Positions 8,504 to 17,400 of a DNA stretch of 34,657 nucleotides are shown here, piece after piece. The DNA comes from a cyanobacterium PCC 7702 (GTDB taxonomy: Bacteria; Cyanobacteriota; Cyanobacteriia; Cyanobacteriales; Nostocaceae): positions 3,482,947-3,517,603 of the forward strand of contig KB235926.1 in NCBI GenBank assembly GCA_000332255.1, given 5' to 3'. Both the position numbers and the translations under genes were made by a program. Every line of letters begins with the position of its first letter. Within the stretch, counting starts at the first letter, position 1. The notes below the pieces were generated by a model. The model had not been told where the DNA came from. It did not search any database and was given only the letters and a program-made list of their open reading frames with translations.

Positions 8504-8584
8504 GGTAATTATAAGTGCATATACTGCAATTACCAAGCAATAATATTATCAGTCCCTAGTTTTAGACCTACTAGGGACTTTTTC
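8504..8584 (+). ncRNA. Candidate small RNA: two hairpins ending in an intrinsic terminator
   Basis: The 443-base gap 8313-8755 lies between the divergent pckA and glsB-like genes. On the plus strand it holds a hairpin (GGTAATT 8504-8510 with AATTACC 8528-8534, inner GCA/TGC), a 16-base AT-rich single strand, and then a perfect terminator hairpin. No coding gene reads into this terminator, which suggests a short transcript starting somewhere after about 8320. The single-stranded ACTCCTCACAC core of Yfr1 is absent, so it is not that RNA. An alternative is termination of antisense reading from the pckA promoter. The 5' end is unknown. Confidence 0.4.
8551..8584 (+). terminator. Strong intrinsic terminator without an upstream gene
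   Basis: AGTCCCTAG (8551-8559) pairs perfectly with CTAGGGACT (8571-8579); one further T-A pair leaves a 9-base loop. The stem runs into TTTTT on the plus strand. It reads away from pckA, whose start codon is upstream on the other strand, and it precedes the GlsB-like gene by 170 bases. Confidence 0.7.
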
Positions 8585-8755
8585 CTAATTTTTTTATCAC
8601 TCTCTTACAAATTCAACTCTAGTCTCTATCAAAAGAAATAGAATCAAATTAACTCTTGAGGCTATGAACAATTATTCTGATGACAGATTCAATACAAATA
8701 TTGAGCTTGTTAGTATTGTGTTTGTCAAGAAAAGTTTTTTACCAAACTAGTCACA

Positions 8756-9028
8756 ATGAACATTATTGCTTGGATTGTCTTAGGTCTAATTGCTGGCGCG
8801 ATCGCCAAAGCTATTTATCCCGGTCATCAAGGCGGCGGAATTCTCGGAACAATTTTGTTAGGCATAATTGGTGCTTTTATCGGCGGTAGTTTAGGAGTGT
8901 TTTTTGCCACGGGACGCTTTGCTCTTGCAGCCACCTCTCTAAGTGTACCTGGTATCGTGGTAGCCGTTATTGGGGCAATTATTGCCATTTTCCTATGGAA
9001 TGCTTTTATCCGTCGCAGCACAATTTGA
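8756..9028 (+). CDS. GlsB/YeaQ/YmgE-family small membrane protein
   Basis: The 90-residue protein is almost entirely hydrophobic with three predicted membrane segments: IIAWIVLGLIAGAIAKAI, GILGTILLGIIGAFIGGSLG and VPGIVVAVIGAIIAIFLW. The first helix and the PGHQGGGILGT turn are the signature of the 'transglycosylase-associated protein' (GlsB/YeaQ/YmgE) family, found in the inner membrane and often linked to general stress. Its molecular role is unknown. The ATG at 8756 follows a poor ribosome binding site. It is a single-gene unit with a hairpin about 70 bases after the stop. Confidence 0.9.
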   Translation: MNIIAWIVLGLIAGAIAKAIYPGHQGGGILGTILLGIIGAFIGGSLGVFFATGRFALAATSLSVPGIVVAVIGAIIAIFLWNAFIRRSTI

Positions 9029-9094
9029 GATATTAATACTGCAGCAGTTGGATAGCAAGCTTTGTTTAATTTAACTGTAATTCATTGACCTAAC

Positions 9095-9135
9095 AGCGCT
9101 TGTCTGCACAAAAGCAGGCGCTATTACCATTTTTT
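9095..9135 (+). terminator. Possible terminator of the GlsB-like gene
   Basis: AGCGC (9095-9099) pairs with GCGCT (9118-9122), and an inner CTGC (9104-9107) pairs with GCAG (9114-9117) around an ACAAAA loop; TTGT bulges on one side. A run of six T starts about 8 bases after the stem, so termination is plausible but weaker than textbook. Confidence 0.45.
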
Positions 9136-9200
9136 CGAGATAGAGAAAGCTTTTTGCTTTTTATTGCCGCTCATTGGGCATGAAAATTAAAGCATAAAAA

Positions 9201-9295
9201 AGCGATAAATCGCTGACTACAAATACTCGCTGGTAGTGAGGGCTTTTAGCCCTTGAGTTTATAGAAATATAAACCACACCGCGATCGCGGTGTGG
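9201..9295. repeat. Cluster of four consecutive hairpins
   Basis: Within 95 bases of the 403-base gap 9029-9431 four inverted repeats follow one another: AGCGAT/ATCGCT (9201-9214), AGGGCT-TTT-AGCCCT (9239-9253), GTTTATA-GAAA-TATAAAC (9257-9274) and a 22-base perfect palindrome (9274-9295). The second, with its GTAGTGAGGGCT text, resembles short dispersed hairpin repeats of filamentous cyanobacteria (from memory), and a diverged copy lies at 17829-17852. This may be a non-autonomous mobile repeat or a structured RNA. The rest of the gap shows no gene. Confidence 0.6.
9274..9295. repeat. Perfect 22-base palindrome centred on a HIP1 octamer
   Basis: Each arm is 11 bases (CCACACCGCGA and its exact complement), so the HIP1 octamer GCGATCGC lies at the exact centre. 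As RNA or single-stranded DNA it can form a 9-bp stem with a GATC loop. It is the fourth hairpin of the 9201-9295 cluster. Confidence 0.85.
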
Positions 9296-9431
9296 GGGGC
9301 TAGTTATAGGGTTATATAAATCTAGGGACTGAAGTTAGTTGTGTAAAGACTACAAAGTTAAAAGTTAGCATTCCGGATCGGAGGAGAAAAAGCACGCTTA
9401 GGCAGCCAGCTAGCTCTGCATGCCGATGGTG

Positions 9432-11072
9432 TTACCTCAAACCCAGTTGCTGTTTCAATCCTTCTGGTACGTTTACAGCTTTATCCAACCCGCGTACTCC
9501 TTCCCAGTTAAGATAATCACTCCAGGTCATTTTTTCTAAGTTAGCTTCGCTGAGGTCTGCACCACCGAGGATGGCGTGGCTAAGGTTAGTGTGGCTGAGA
9601 TCTGCACCATTAAGAATAGCACCGCTAAGGTTACTACCGCTTAAGTTAGCACAAGTCAGATTAGCATAGCTGAGGTCCGTACCAAAGAGAATAGCATCGC
9701 TGATATCAGCATTGCTAAGGTTAGCTTTGCTGAGAATGACGCCACTTAGGTCAGCTTCATTGAGAATGACACTACTTAGGTCTACACCGCCAAGATCTGC
9801 ACCTAAAAGAATTACATTTTGCAAATTAGCGCCGTTGAGTTTAGCGCCGTTGAATTTGGCGTAACTCAAGTCAGCAGCAATGAGGATAGCGCTTTTAAAG
9901 CTGGTGTTAAAAAGAATGGTGTCGCTGAGATTAGCACCTTTGAGAGTAGCGTGATTGAGGTTAGCACCGCTGAGATCGCTGCGACACAAGTCAGTATAGT
10001 TGAGGTTAGCGCCGTTGAGATTAGCTTCGCTAAGATTAGCACCGAAGATAATGGCGTGACTGAGGTAACTACTGCTGAGTGTGGCATCTTTCAGATTGGC
10101 GCCGGTCAAATTAGCATGGCTAAGGTCAGCACCATTAAAGTTGGCGCTGTGCAGATTGACACTGTGGAGGTTAGCACGACAAAGATCTGCTCCGCTGAAG
10201 TTAGCGCCACTGAGGTTAGCGCTACTAAGGTCGGTATTTGTGAGGTTAGCACCACTGAAGTTAGCACTACTAAGGTTAGCATCGCTAAGGTTCGCACTAC
10301 TAAGGTTGGCATTAGTGAAATTAGCACCAGTAAGGTTAGCATCGCCAAGATTTGCTTTTGATAGGTTAGCGCCGCTGAAATTCACACCGATTAGATTTGC
10401 GTCGCTAAAGTTAGCACCACTAAAGTTACCTTCTTTGAGGAATTCTCCAACCACGTTGCTGAAATTACCTATTTCGATAGCATCGCTGTAGTTGATGACG
10501 CGAAGCAGTTGCGAGGTGAAAAAGTTATCTAAGTGCTGTTTTCCGGAGGGATAGAAAATTATTTTTTCTTTTAACTGCTGTTGTTGTTGAGCGTGGTGGT
10601 GTAATTCTAAAAGTAAAATCAATACGTTTAGTCCTGTGTTGACATCCACCTGGCGCAGTCCGATGTTAATGTTTTGGCTTTGTAAGTGCAACATCTTTTG
10701 TTGTGGTAAGTTATCTTTTGGTGCAGCATCAATAAATTCTCCTTGACACCAACGCAGGTAGAATTTTTCCAAGCGCTGGAATAGCAACACTGGGGAAAAT
10801 TCCTTGCTAGCGAGCAGCTTTTGCATTGCTGCTTCTACGGTGTGTGGTTTGAGGGCGCAAGTAGCCATCAAGTCGTAAATTTGTTTGTAAAGTTGGCGAT
10901 CGCTGATTTCAAAACTTGATTGGCTACTTAGCTTTGTCCATGCTTGTAAATTTTGCTGCAATCTTTCCGGAGCAGTCAATTCTCGGGGTTGCTGTTGATT
11001 TTTATGTTCTTTTGTTTGCCATGCTTTGATACAAGTTATCAAATGCTTCCACCCTTGGGATAACCGTGTCAT
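9432..11072 (-). CDS. Pentapeptide-repeat protein with helical N-terminal domain
   Basis: The 546-residue protein has two parts. Residues 1 to about 210 are helical and Gln-rich (HAQQQQQLKEKI), with no recognised domain. Residues about 215-515 are an almost unbroken run of close to 60 A(D/N)LXX repeats (such as SGANFSDANLIGVNFSG), which fold as a right-handed quadrilateral beta-helix. The end (WSDYLNWEGVRGLDKAVNVPEG) is a typical C-terminal cap. No signal peptide is present, so it is probably cytoplasmic. Long pentapeptide proteins are abundant in cyanobacteria and mostly of unknown function; some such proteins mimic DNA and inhibit gyrase. The 15-base DNA periodicity creates long open frames on the plus strand that are not genes. 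Confidence 0.9.
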   Translation of the reverse strand: MTRLSQGWKHLITCIKAWQTKEHKNQQQPRELTAPERLQQNLQAWTKLSSQSSFEISDRQLYKQIYDLMATCALKPHTVEAAMQKLLASKEFSPVLLFQRLEKFYLRWCQGEFIDAAPKDNLPQQKMLHLQSQNINIGLRQVDVNTGLNVLILLLELHHHAQQQQQLKEKIIFYPSGKQHLDNFFTSQLLRVINYSDAIEIGNFSNVVGEFLKEGNFSGANFSDANLIGVNFSGANLSKANLGDANLTGANFTNANLSSANLSDANLSSANFSGANLTNTDLSSANLSGANFSGADLCRANLHSVNLHSANFNGADLSHANLTGANLKDATLSSSYLSHAIIFGANLSEANLNGANLNYTDLCRSDLSGANLNHATLKGANLSDTILFNTSFKSAILIAADLSYAKFNGAKLNGANLQNVILLGADLGGVDLSSVILNEADLSGVILSKANLSNADISDAILFGTDLSYANLTCANLSGSNLSGAILNGADLSHTNLSHAILGGADLSEANLEKMTWSDYLNWEGVRGLDKAVNVPEGLKQQLGLR

Positions 11073-11483
11073 ATATTTATCCAGTAATAATATTTATTAT
11101 TTAATTTTTTAATTTTTGGAAAGTGATTTTTTGGGAAAAAAGTGTTTTTTATTACATTTTGGACTGCTAACTTGCTTGTAGAAAAGATCGGTTTTAACTT
11201 TTAACAATTTTTAGTTATTTAACAAACTCATTTGTTCTAGTTAAATTGTTATACTATCTTGCTACCACCTATATTTAGGTGTAAATAAAATACGTACAGA
11301 TGGCTGGAGATACAATTGTTAATTAAAACACTACAGTCAACAAGCGCAACAAAAGTAGGGGAAAGGCTAAAAACTGGTATAAAAATTTACTTTTGTATCC
11401 AAGGTAGCTTGAGGGTACTAGGCTAAATAGAGTGAAAAAGGATATCAGAATTTGGAGATAGGGACGAATCAAGGGTAGTTCGG
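11073..11483. other. Divergent intergenic region, 411 bases
   Basis: Separates the divergent pentapeptide and metalloprotease genes and must carry both promoters. It is AT-rich (long A and T runs near 11090-11160). I saw no gene, strong hairpin or recognised operator. Confidence 0.4.
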
Positions 11484-14387
11484 ATGAAGAAATTCAGCTG
11501 TTGTGTAATTGCTTTGCATGTTTTGTTTTTAGGAGTAACAAGTACTAACACCAAGTCCCAGGCGGCGATTGCCAGAAATTTTTCTACCTCTGATTGGAAA
11601 TTGCTTCCCCAGTGGGGAAAATCAAAAGTGTGGGTAGTGGGTCGCCACCAAAAGTTACAGCACCTACCTTTTATTTGGGTAGCTACAAATACTCAAAAAA
11701 TTGTACAGCAACCGTTTTTGCTAGTCGAGAAAAATTCAGAGCACCGACCAAATTCAGATATCGATAAATCCAGAACTGCAAAACCTTCCAAAAAGGATGG
11801 TTTAGAAGCTTTTGATGAGGTAGTAAAAAATACTCAAAAACTAGAGGGACTGTTTACCATATACCGCCACAAGCAAAAAAATAAGATTTATTTAGAACTT
11901 AAACCCCAGCAGTTAAATAAAAATTACCTGGCGACAGCGACATTGGAATCGGGTATTGGTGAGGCCGGGATTTATAGCGGTATGCCTTTGCAGGATTTTT
12001 TATTTTACTTTCAAAGAGTCAATAATAACTTGAACTTTGTTGTTCGTAACGTTAATTTTCGTACTCGGGAAGGAGATCCGCAAGGGCGATCGCTGCTGCG
12101 GTCGTTTAGTGATTCTGTTCTCTACAGTATCGATATTAAAAGCATCCATCCCCGACGCCAATCTATTCTCATCGACTTGAGCAAGCTCCTACTTACAGAT
12201 TTAGCAGGATTATCTTCTCATTTAGGACTGCCAACAAGTGCAGACAATTCCTATTTTGGAGAGGCTAAAGTCTTTCCGCAAAATATAGAAATAGAGTCAG
12301 TTTTCAACTTTTCTCATAGTAGCAGCCGCAAAGAAGAAAAATCAGAATATATAGCTTTACCTGACAGTCGCGGTTTTACGTTGCGGGTTCACTATAGCCT
12401 TTCCCAGTTACCGGACAGCAATTATCGACCGCGATTGGCGGACGATCGCGTCGGTTATTTTATTACCGCCTATCAAGACTTATCGAGCGACGAGCGCAAG
12501 CAGCCGTTTGTCCGTTATATCAATCGCTGGCACTTGGAAAAACAAGACCCTAATGCTAGCATTTCTTTGCCGAAAAAACCAATAGTCTTTTGGATTGACA
12601 ACGCCGTTCCTTTTGAGTATCGCGATGCTATTAAAGAAGGCGTTTTGATGTGGAATAAAGCTTTTGCAAAAGCGGGTTTTAAGGATGCGATCCAAGTACG
12701 ACAAATGCCAGATCGCCAGCAATGGGATCCAGCAGACATTCGTTATAACACCATTCGCTGGATTCACACGCTGGATGGATATTTTGCAATGGGTCCGTCT
12801 CGTGTCAATCCACTGACGGGAGAAATTTTAAATGCCAGTATTTTAGTGGACGCTAGTTTTATCCGCGCCTTAAAAAACGAGTATCGTCAAATTATCCAAC
12901 CCAGCGAGTTCAAAAATCGAACTTCCCTAACAGCGCTGATGCAAAATCGCTTGCTTTGCAACACTCCTTGGGAAGCGAAAGACAAGGATTTTTTTCAGCG
13001 CAACAACTTCCACCAGCAAAAGCAGCAAGTAATTACAGGACGCTTATCTGATTTGGCTGGAGAGTACGATCTTTGCTACGGAATGGAAGCAGCAAATCAA
13101 TTTGCTTATGGTTCTTTAGCTATGTCACTGTTACAAGACAAACCTCCTACTAACGAGCAAATCAAAAAGTATATTCACCAATATTTGAGATTAATAATTG
13201 CTCATGAAGTCGGACATGCCCTGGGTTTGCGGCATAATTTTCGCGGTAGTACTTTTTTGTCGCCCCAGGAAATGAACAATACGGAAATCACCCGTCGCAA
13301 AGGTCTTGTTGCGTCCGTAATGGATTATATTCCACCGAACATTGCACCCCAGGGTACCAAGCAAGGAGATTATTTTCCCAGTATGGTGGGGCCTTATGAT
13401 GAATGGGCGATTCAGTACGGCTATACACCGATCCGAACTGCAACTATCAGTGGGGAAAAGCCATTTTTAGATCGAATCGCGCAGCAATCTGACAAGCCCG
13501 AGTATAGTTATGCAACAGATGAGGATTTGTACGATCTGGACCCTACTGTTGACGCTTGGGATAACAGCAATGATGTCTTGACGTATTCGCAATGGCAATT
13601 AAATAATGTGCGGGTAATGTGGGGACGTTTGGACAAGCGCTTTCCTGGGGAGGGAGAAAGCTATGCTGATGTTAGGGAATGGTTTGGTACTGTAGTTGGT
13701 AATTACTTTCAAAATATCTACTACGTTACGAAATATATTGGCGGACAGTCTTTTTTTCGAGTTCATGCTGGAAACAAGCAAGGAAAATTGCCGTTTCAGC
13801 CGGTACCGGTCGAAAAACAACGACAGGCTTTAGCCGTGCTCCAAAAGTATGTTTTTGCTGCCGATGCTTTTAATTTTTCCCCGGATTTACTCAATAAATT
13901 GGCACCTTCACGGTGGCGACATTGGGGTAGCACTCCTCGAATCGGGCGCTTGGATTACCCCATTCACGACTTGGTGTCATTTGTGCAGAGTACTGTTTTA
14001 TCGGATTTGCTTGGGAGCGATCGCCTATCTCGCCTCAAGGATATTGAAATCAAAAGCCAACCGGGAAAAGTCTTGACTTTACCAGAATTATTTAATACTT
14101 TGCAAGACAGTATTTGGACGGAAGTAACGGAACCGAAAAGCAAGAACGTGAAAATTTCCAGATGGCGTCGCAGCCTGCAGCGCCAATATTTGGAGATTTT
14201 AGGGGGGATGGTACTGCGCAAACAAGATGTTCCAGAAGATGCCCGAACTTTGGCTTGGTATAAAATTCGTCAACTAGATGAAAAACTGGCGAAGGTGAGT
14301 TCCGACGATGAGTATACTAAGGCGTACCTACTGGAGACGCGGGACCGAATTAAAAAAATTTTAGATGCACCGCTGTCAGGGAATTAA
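11484..14387 (+). CDS. Secreted zinc-dependent metalloprotease, metzincin-like (DUF5117 type)
   Basis: The 967-residue protein begins with a likely signal peptide (MKKFSCCVIALHVLFLGVTS, cleavage near the following SQA-AIA), so it acts in the periplasm or outside. The catalytic site is HEVGHALGLRH at about 574-584, an exact HExxHxxGxxH metzincin zinc motif, and a Met-turn-like SVMDYIPP follows some 40 residues later. The N-terminal half (FTIYRHKQKNKIYLEL, FLFYFQRVNN) matches my memory of large bacterial proteases with DUF5117/DUF5118 domains before the catalytic domain. The length fits that family. Substrates are unknown. The ATG at 11484 is the first possible start. The gene is single, and converges with the 1040-residue membrane protein gene. 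Confidence 0.85.
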   Translation: MKKFSCCVIALHVLFLGVTSTNTKSQAAIARNFSTSDWKLLPQWGKSKVWVVGRHQKLQHLPFIWVATNTQKIVQQPFLLVEKNSEHRPNSDIDKSRTAKPSKKDGLEAFDEVVKNTQKLEGLFTIYRHKQKNKIYLELKPQQLNKNYLATATLESGIGEAGIYSGMPLQDFLFYFQRVNNNLNFVVRNVNFRTREGDPQGRSLLRSFSDSVLYSIDIKSIHPRRQSILIDLSKLLLTDLAGLSSHLGLPTSADNSYFGEAKVFPQNIEIESVFNFSHSSSRKEEKSEYIALPDSRGFTLRVHYSLSQLPDSNYRPRLADDRVGYFITAYQDLSSDERKQPFVRYINRWHLEKQDPNASISLPKKPIVFWIDNAVPFEYRDAIKEGVLMWNKAFAKAGFKDAIQVRQMPDRQQWDPADIRYNTIRWIHTLDGYFAMGPSRVNPLTGEILNASILVDASFIRALKNEYRQIIQPSEFKNRTSLTALMQNRLLCNTPWEAKDKDFFQRNNFHQQKQQVITGRLSDLAGEYDLCYGMEAANQFAYGSLAMSLLQDKPPTNEQIKKYIHQYLRLIIAHEVGHALGLRHNFRGSTFLSPQEMNNTEITRRKGLVASVMDYIPPNIAPQGTKQGDYFPSMVGPYDEWAIQYGYTPIRTATISGEKPFLDRIAQQSDKPEYSYATDEDLYDLDPTVDAWDNSNDVLTYSQWQLNNVRVMWGRLDKRFPGEGESYADVREWFGTVVGNYFQNIYYVTKYIGGQSFFRVHAGNKQGKLPFQPVPVEKQRQALAVLQKYVFAADAFNFSPDLLNKLAPSRWRHWGSTPRIGRLDYPIHDLVSFVQSTVLSDLLGSDRLSRLKDIEIKSQPGKVLTLPELFNTLQDSIWTEVTEPKSKNVKISRWRRSLQRQYLEILGGMVLRKQDVPEDARTLAWYKIRQLDEKLAKVSSDDEYTKAYLLETRDRIKKILDAPLSGN

Positions 14388-14412
14388 AAAAAGCCTCTTT
14401 TTGTGAGAGGCT
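14386..14412 (-). terminator. Intrinsic terminator of the 1040-residue membrane protein gene
   Basis: On the minus strand a perfect 7-bp stem (AGCCTCT with AGAGGCT, plus-strand 14392-14398 and 14406-14412) and 7-base loop are followed by seven T. It lies about 40 bases beyond the minus-strand stop and touches the end of the convergent protease gene, where the U-run side does not fit the plus strand. Confidence 0.85.
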
Positions 14413-14451
14413 AGAAGTAATACTGCAGTTAATTGAGTAGATAGACTTGAG

Positions 14452-17400
14452 TTAGATCGCAAAAGTTACAGCCAGAGCTCCGGCAATGGCACAGAAGGTC
14501 CCGGAAACGACAGCGGTGGTAAACAACCACCAAGCTGCTGTGGCAGCGGCTTTGCGGGTTTCTTCCGCTTGAAGCTGGGCTTGATGCTTCAGCTGTTCTA
14601 GGCGGCGCTGTGCTTGTTGTTGTATGCGTTCCGCTCGTTGCAGAACTGTGTTGCGTACTCGTTCAATTTGGTCGATGATGCGGTTGGCATCTTCCTCTGA
14701 GATATCCTCGCGGGAACTCAAGATGGCAACTAATGTTTCACGATTGAACGCAGATAGGCGCTCGCGCAGTGCTTCGAACCCGGCTTGCGGATCGTCAAAC
14801 AATTTGCGAATATCTCGCTTGATACCATCGTAGTTGAGTTCTGGACGTTCCAAGGAGTTGAGGTAGTTGCGAATGCGGGCAAAAATTCCCTCAATTGTAT
14901 CTTGAATGCTCCGCTGTATACCGCGCACTTGTTCTACAAAATTATCGCGCACGGATACGATCGTATCTGCAATTCGAGCTGCTTCCTCATCGCTGAGGTC
15001 TTCCCGCAGTTTTAACAAGGCGATAATTGTATCGCGGTCGAATTGGGAAAGGCGATCGCCCAAACTTTCGATACCAACGCGAGGATCCCGCAATAACAAA
15101 GACAGATCGCGCTTGATACCTTCTGGATTTAGTTCTTCTTTACCAGTCCGCCGCAGATATTCTTCTAGGTAATCGCGGAAATTTTCTACCCTTTGCTGTG
15201 TCCGCTGCGCGAAGCGACGGGGTGCGCGCACGATATTGCGAATCGAGTTTTGAACGGCGTCGATAATTTGGTTAACTTGCTCTTCACTAAGATCTTGACG
15301 TTGAGCAAGCAATTTTACTAAAGTGTCCCGGTCTATTTGCGACAAGCGACGGCGTAGGGCGATCGCTCCTTCTTTGGGATTTTCAAACAATCGATTTAGA
15401 TCGCGCTGAATTCCTTCTGGATTTAGTTCTTCTTTACCTGTATTGCGCAAATAATCAGCAATAGTAGTGAGAACGCTATCGTAGTGTTCTTTGGCTTTGT
15501 CTGCTACTATTTGCGGTACCTGACGAATACTGCGCCAGGATTCTTCTACAGTCTCGATGATGCGGTTAATCTGCTCTTGACTTAGATCTTGGCGGCTAGA
15601 AAGCAATCTTACCAAAGTATCGCGGTCAAAGCGAGATAAACGCGCGCGCATTGCTGCTATACCTGCTTGCGGATCTTCTAAAAGTGTTTTTAATTCAGCT
15701 TTAATGGCCTCGGGGTTAAGTTGTTCTTTATTAGTGTTGCGCAGGTAGGATTCTAGATTTAACCACAGTGATTCAACATAGGATTTTGCTTGTTCTGCTA
15801 ATGCTTTCGAGTCGAGCAAAACGCGATCGCGCTGTCTTTCTAATTCGTCAAGAATTGTTTCTGCTTCTGGCGGTTGAATGTCATTGCGCGCAAGCAGTAT
15901 CTCCCGCAATTTTTGGCGATCGAATGCTGATAAACGCGCCTGAATAATTTCAAAATCTGCGTCCGGGTCTGACAGTAATGCTCTCAAGTCCCGCGCGATT
16001 CCCTCGGGAGTTAATTCTGATTTAGGAGTAACTAGTAGATAGCTTTCTACCCGGCGTTGTAAATCTTGTACTATCTGCTTTTCTTCTTCTGCAGTCACCG
16101 TCACCAACACTGATTGGCGAACCAATTCCAAGCGATCGGCTATTCGCTGAATTTCTGCTTGGGTTAAAAGGCCGCGTTGTTGGAGAATATTTACGAAATC
16201 ACTGCGAGAAAGCTTCTCTAACTCACTTTTTACGATTCCCGGATCGGCTGCAGGATCGTAGATAACATCCCGAAATTCTTCCGCAATTTTTTCCTCACTC
16301 AACTGCCAAGCATAAGTGTTGAGCAGATAGTTTTCCGCATCTGCTCGGATCGGACTGTAAGGTTGTTTGGGTACGGGCAATCCTAGCTTATCTGCTTGCT
16401 GTGTGGCTTTTTCTTTGGCTGCGGTTAAAATACCGAGGATTTTTTCCACATCTAAATCCGACAAGTCGGTGCGTCCCAAAACAATACCAGTTAAAGCGGT
16501 TAATCCTTGTTGCAGCGTGCTTTGGACAAGACCGGGACTAGCTTTGCGATCGCCTTGTTTACCAGAACGCATTTGTGCAATTAGTTCGTCCAGCTTACCC
16601 TTGAGTTCGTCTACGTTAGTTTGTCCCGGTGGAAGCGATTTAATGTAGTCGATCAATTCACTCATCCGGTCTTGAGGACGAGACTGACCTACAACTTGCT
16701 GCCAAACATTATATAAGGTATCGGCTATCCGGTTTATATCTCGTTTGGAAAGGTCTTTACGACTGCTGACCAAGTTGACAAAGGTTTGGCGATCGATGTT
16801 GCGAAGGTCACCACTGGTGGCGATTTCTCTCAGTTGAGGGTCGTTGAGCAGATTTTCAAAGTCCTTGCGAATCTTGGTAAGGTCTAGCTCCGGAGGACGC
16901 ACCATTTCTAGGTAATCTTCTATTTGGTCGCGGATGCGGTCAGGATCGATGGCGCTTCCCAACTCTCGCCCTACTGCTTGTGCTGCTGCTTCTGCAGCTG
17001 CCACCACCTGCTGGTTCACAGCTTTGGCACCAAAAGCTGCAGTCGCCGTACCTATAACTGCTTGTAAACCGGAGGTGGCAGTGTTTATAATGTTACCAGC
17101 AAAAGATCCTAGCGTTGTAGAACTTACCCAGACCAATAATAGGAAATAGGTAGCCCAAATCACTAAACCCAAGATTGCTCCCAGTCCCGGACTGAAAATT
17201 GCCAAGCTGAGTTTGACCGCCAAAAAACAAGCGATCGCCAAAGCAACAGTTACGGTGACTAATGTCCAAATTCCTAATGCGGTACCTATTTTACGGATCG
17301 TTCCACCCAAACTTTCAACTTCTCCACTATCTGCATGAGAACTAGATGGACGTCCCAGGTAAGAAATACCTACTGCTACCGAAAGGTTGGTTAATACTAA

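Noticed and set aside
8440-8584. Assignment of the candidate small RNA to Yfr1 or 6S RNA
   Set aside because: The Yfr1 core ACTCCTCACAC is absent, and no long closing stem with a central bubble, as in 6S RNA, is visible.
8680-8889. Plus-strand 69-codon frame overlapping the GlsB-like gene
   Set aside because: Out of frame with the clearly real membrane protein; Ser/Arg-rich shadow.
9819-10491. Long plus-strand open frames (up to 180 codons) opposite the pentapeptide gene
   Set aside because: They are repetitive shadows of the 15-base repeat (Val/Ser/Glu- and Leu/Ala-Pro-rich) with no natural protein composition.
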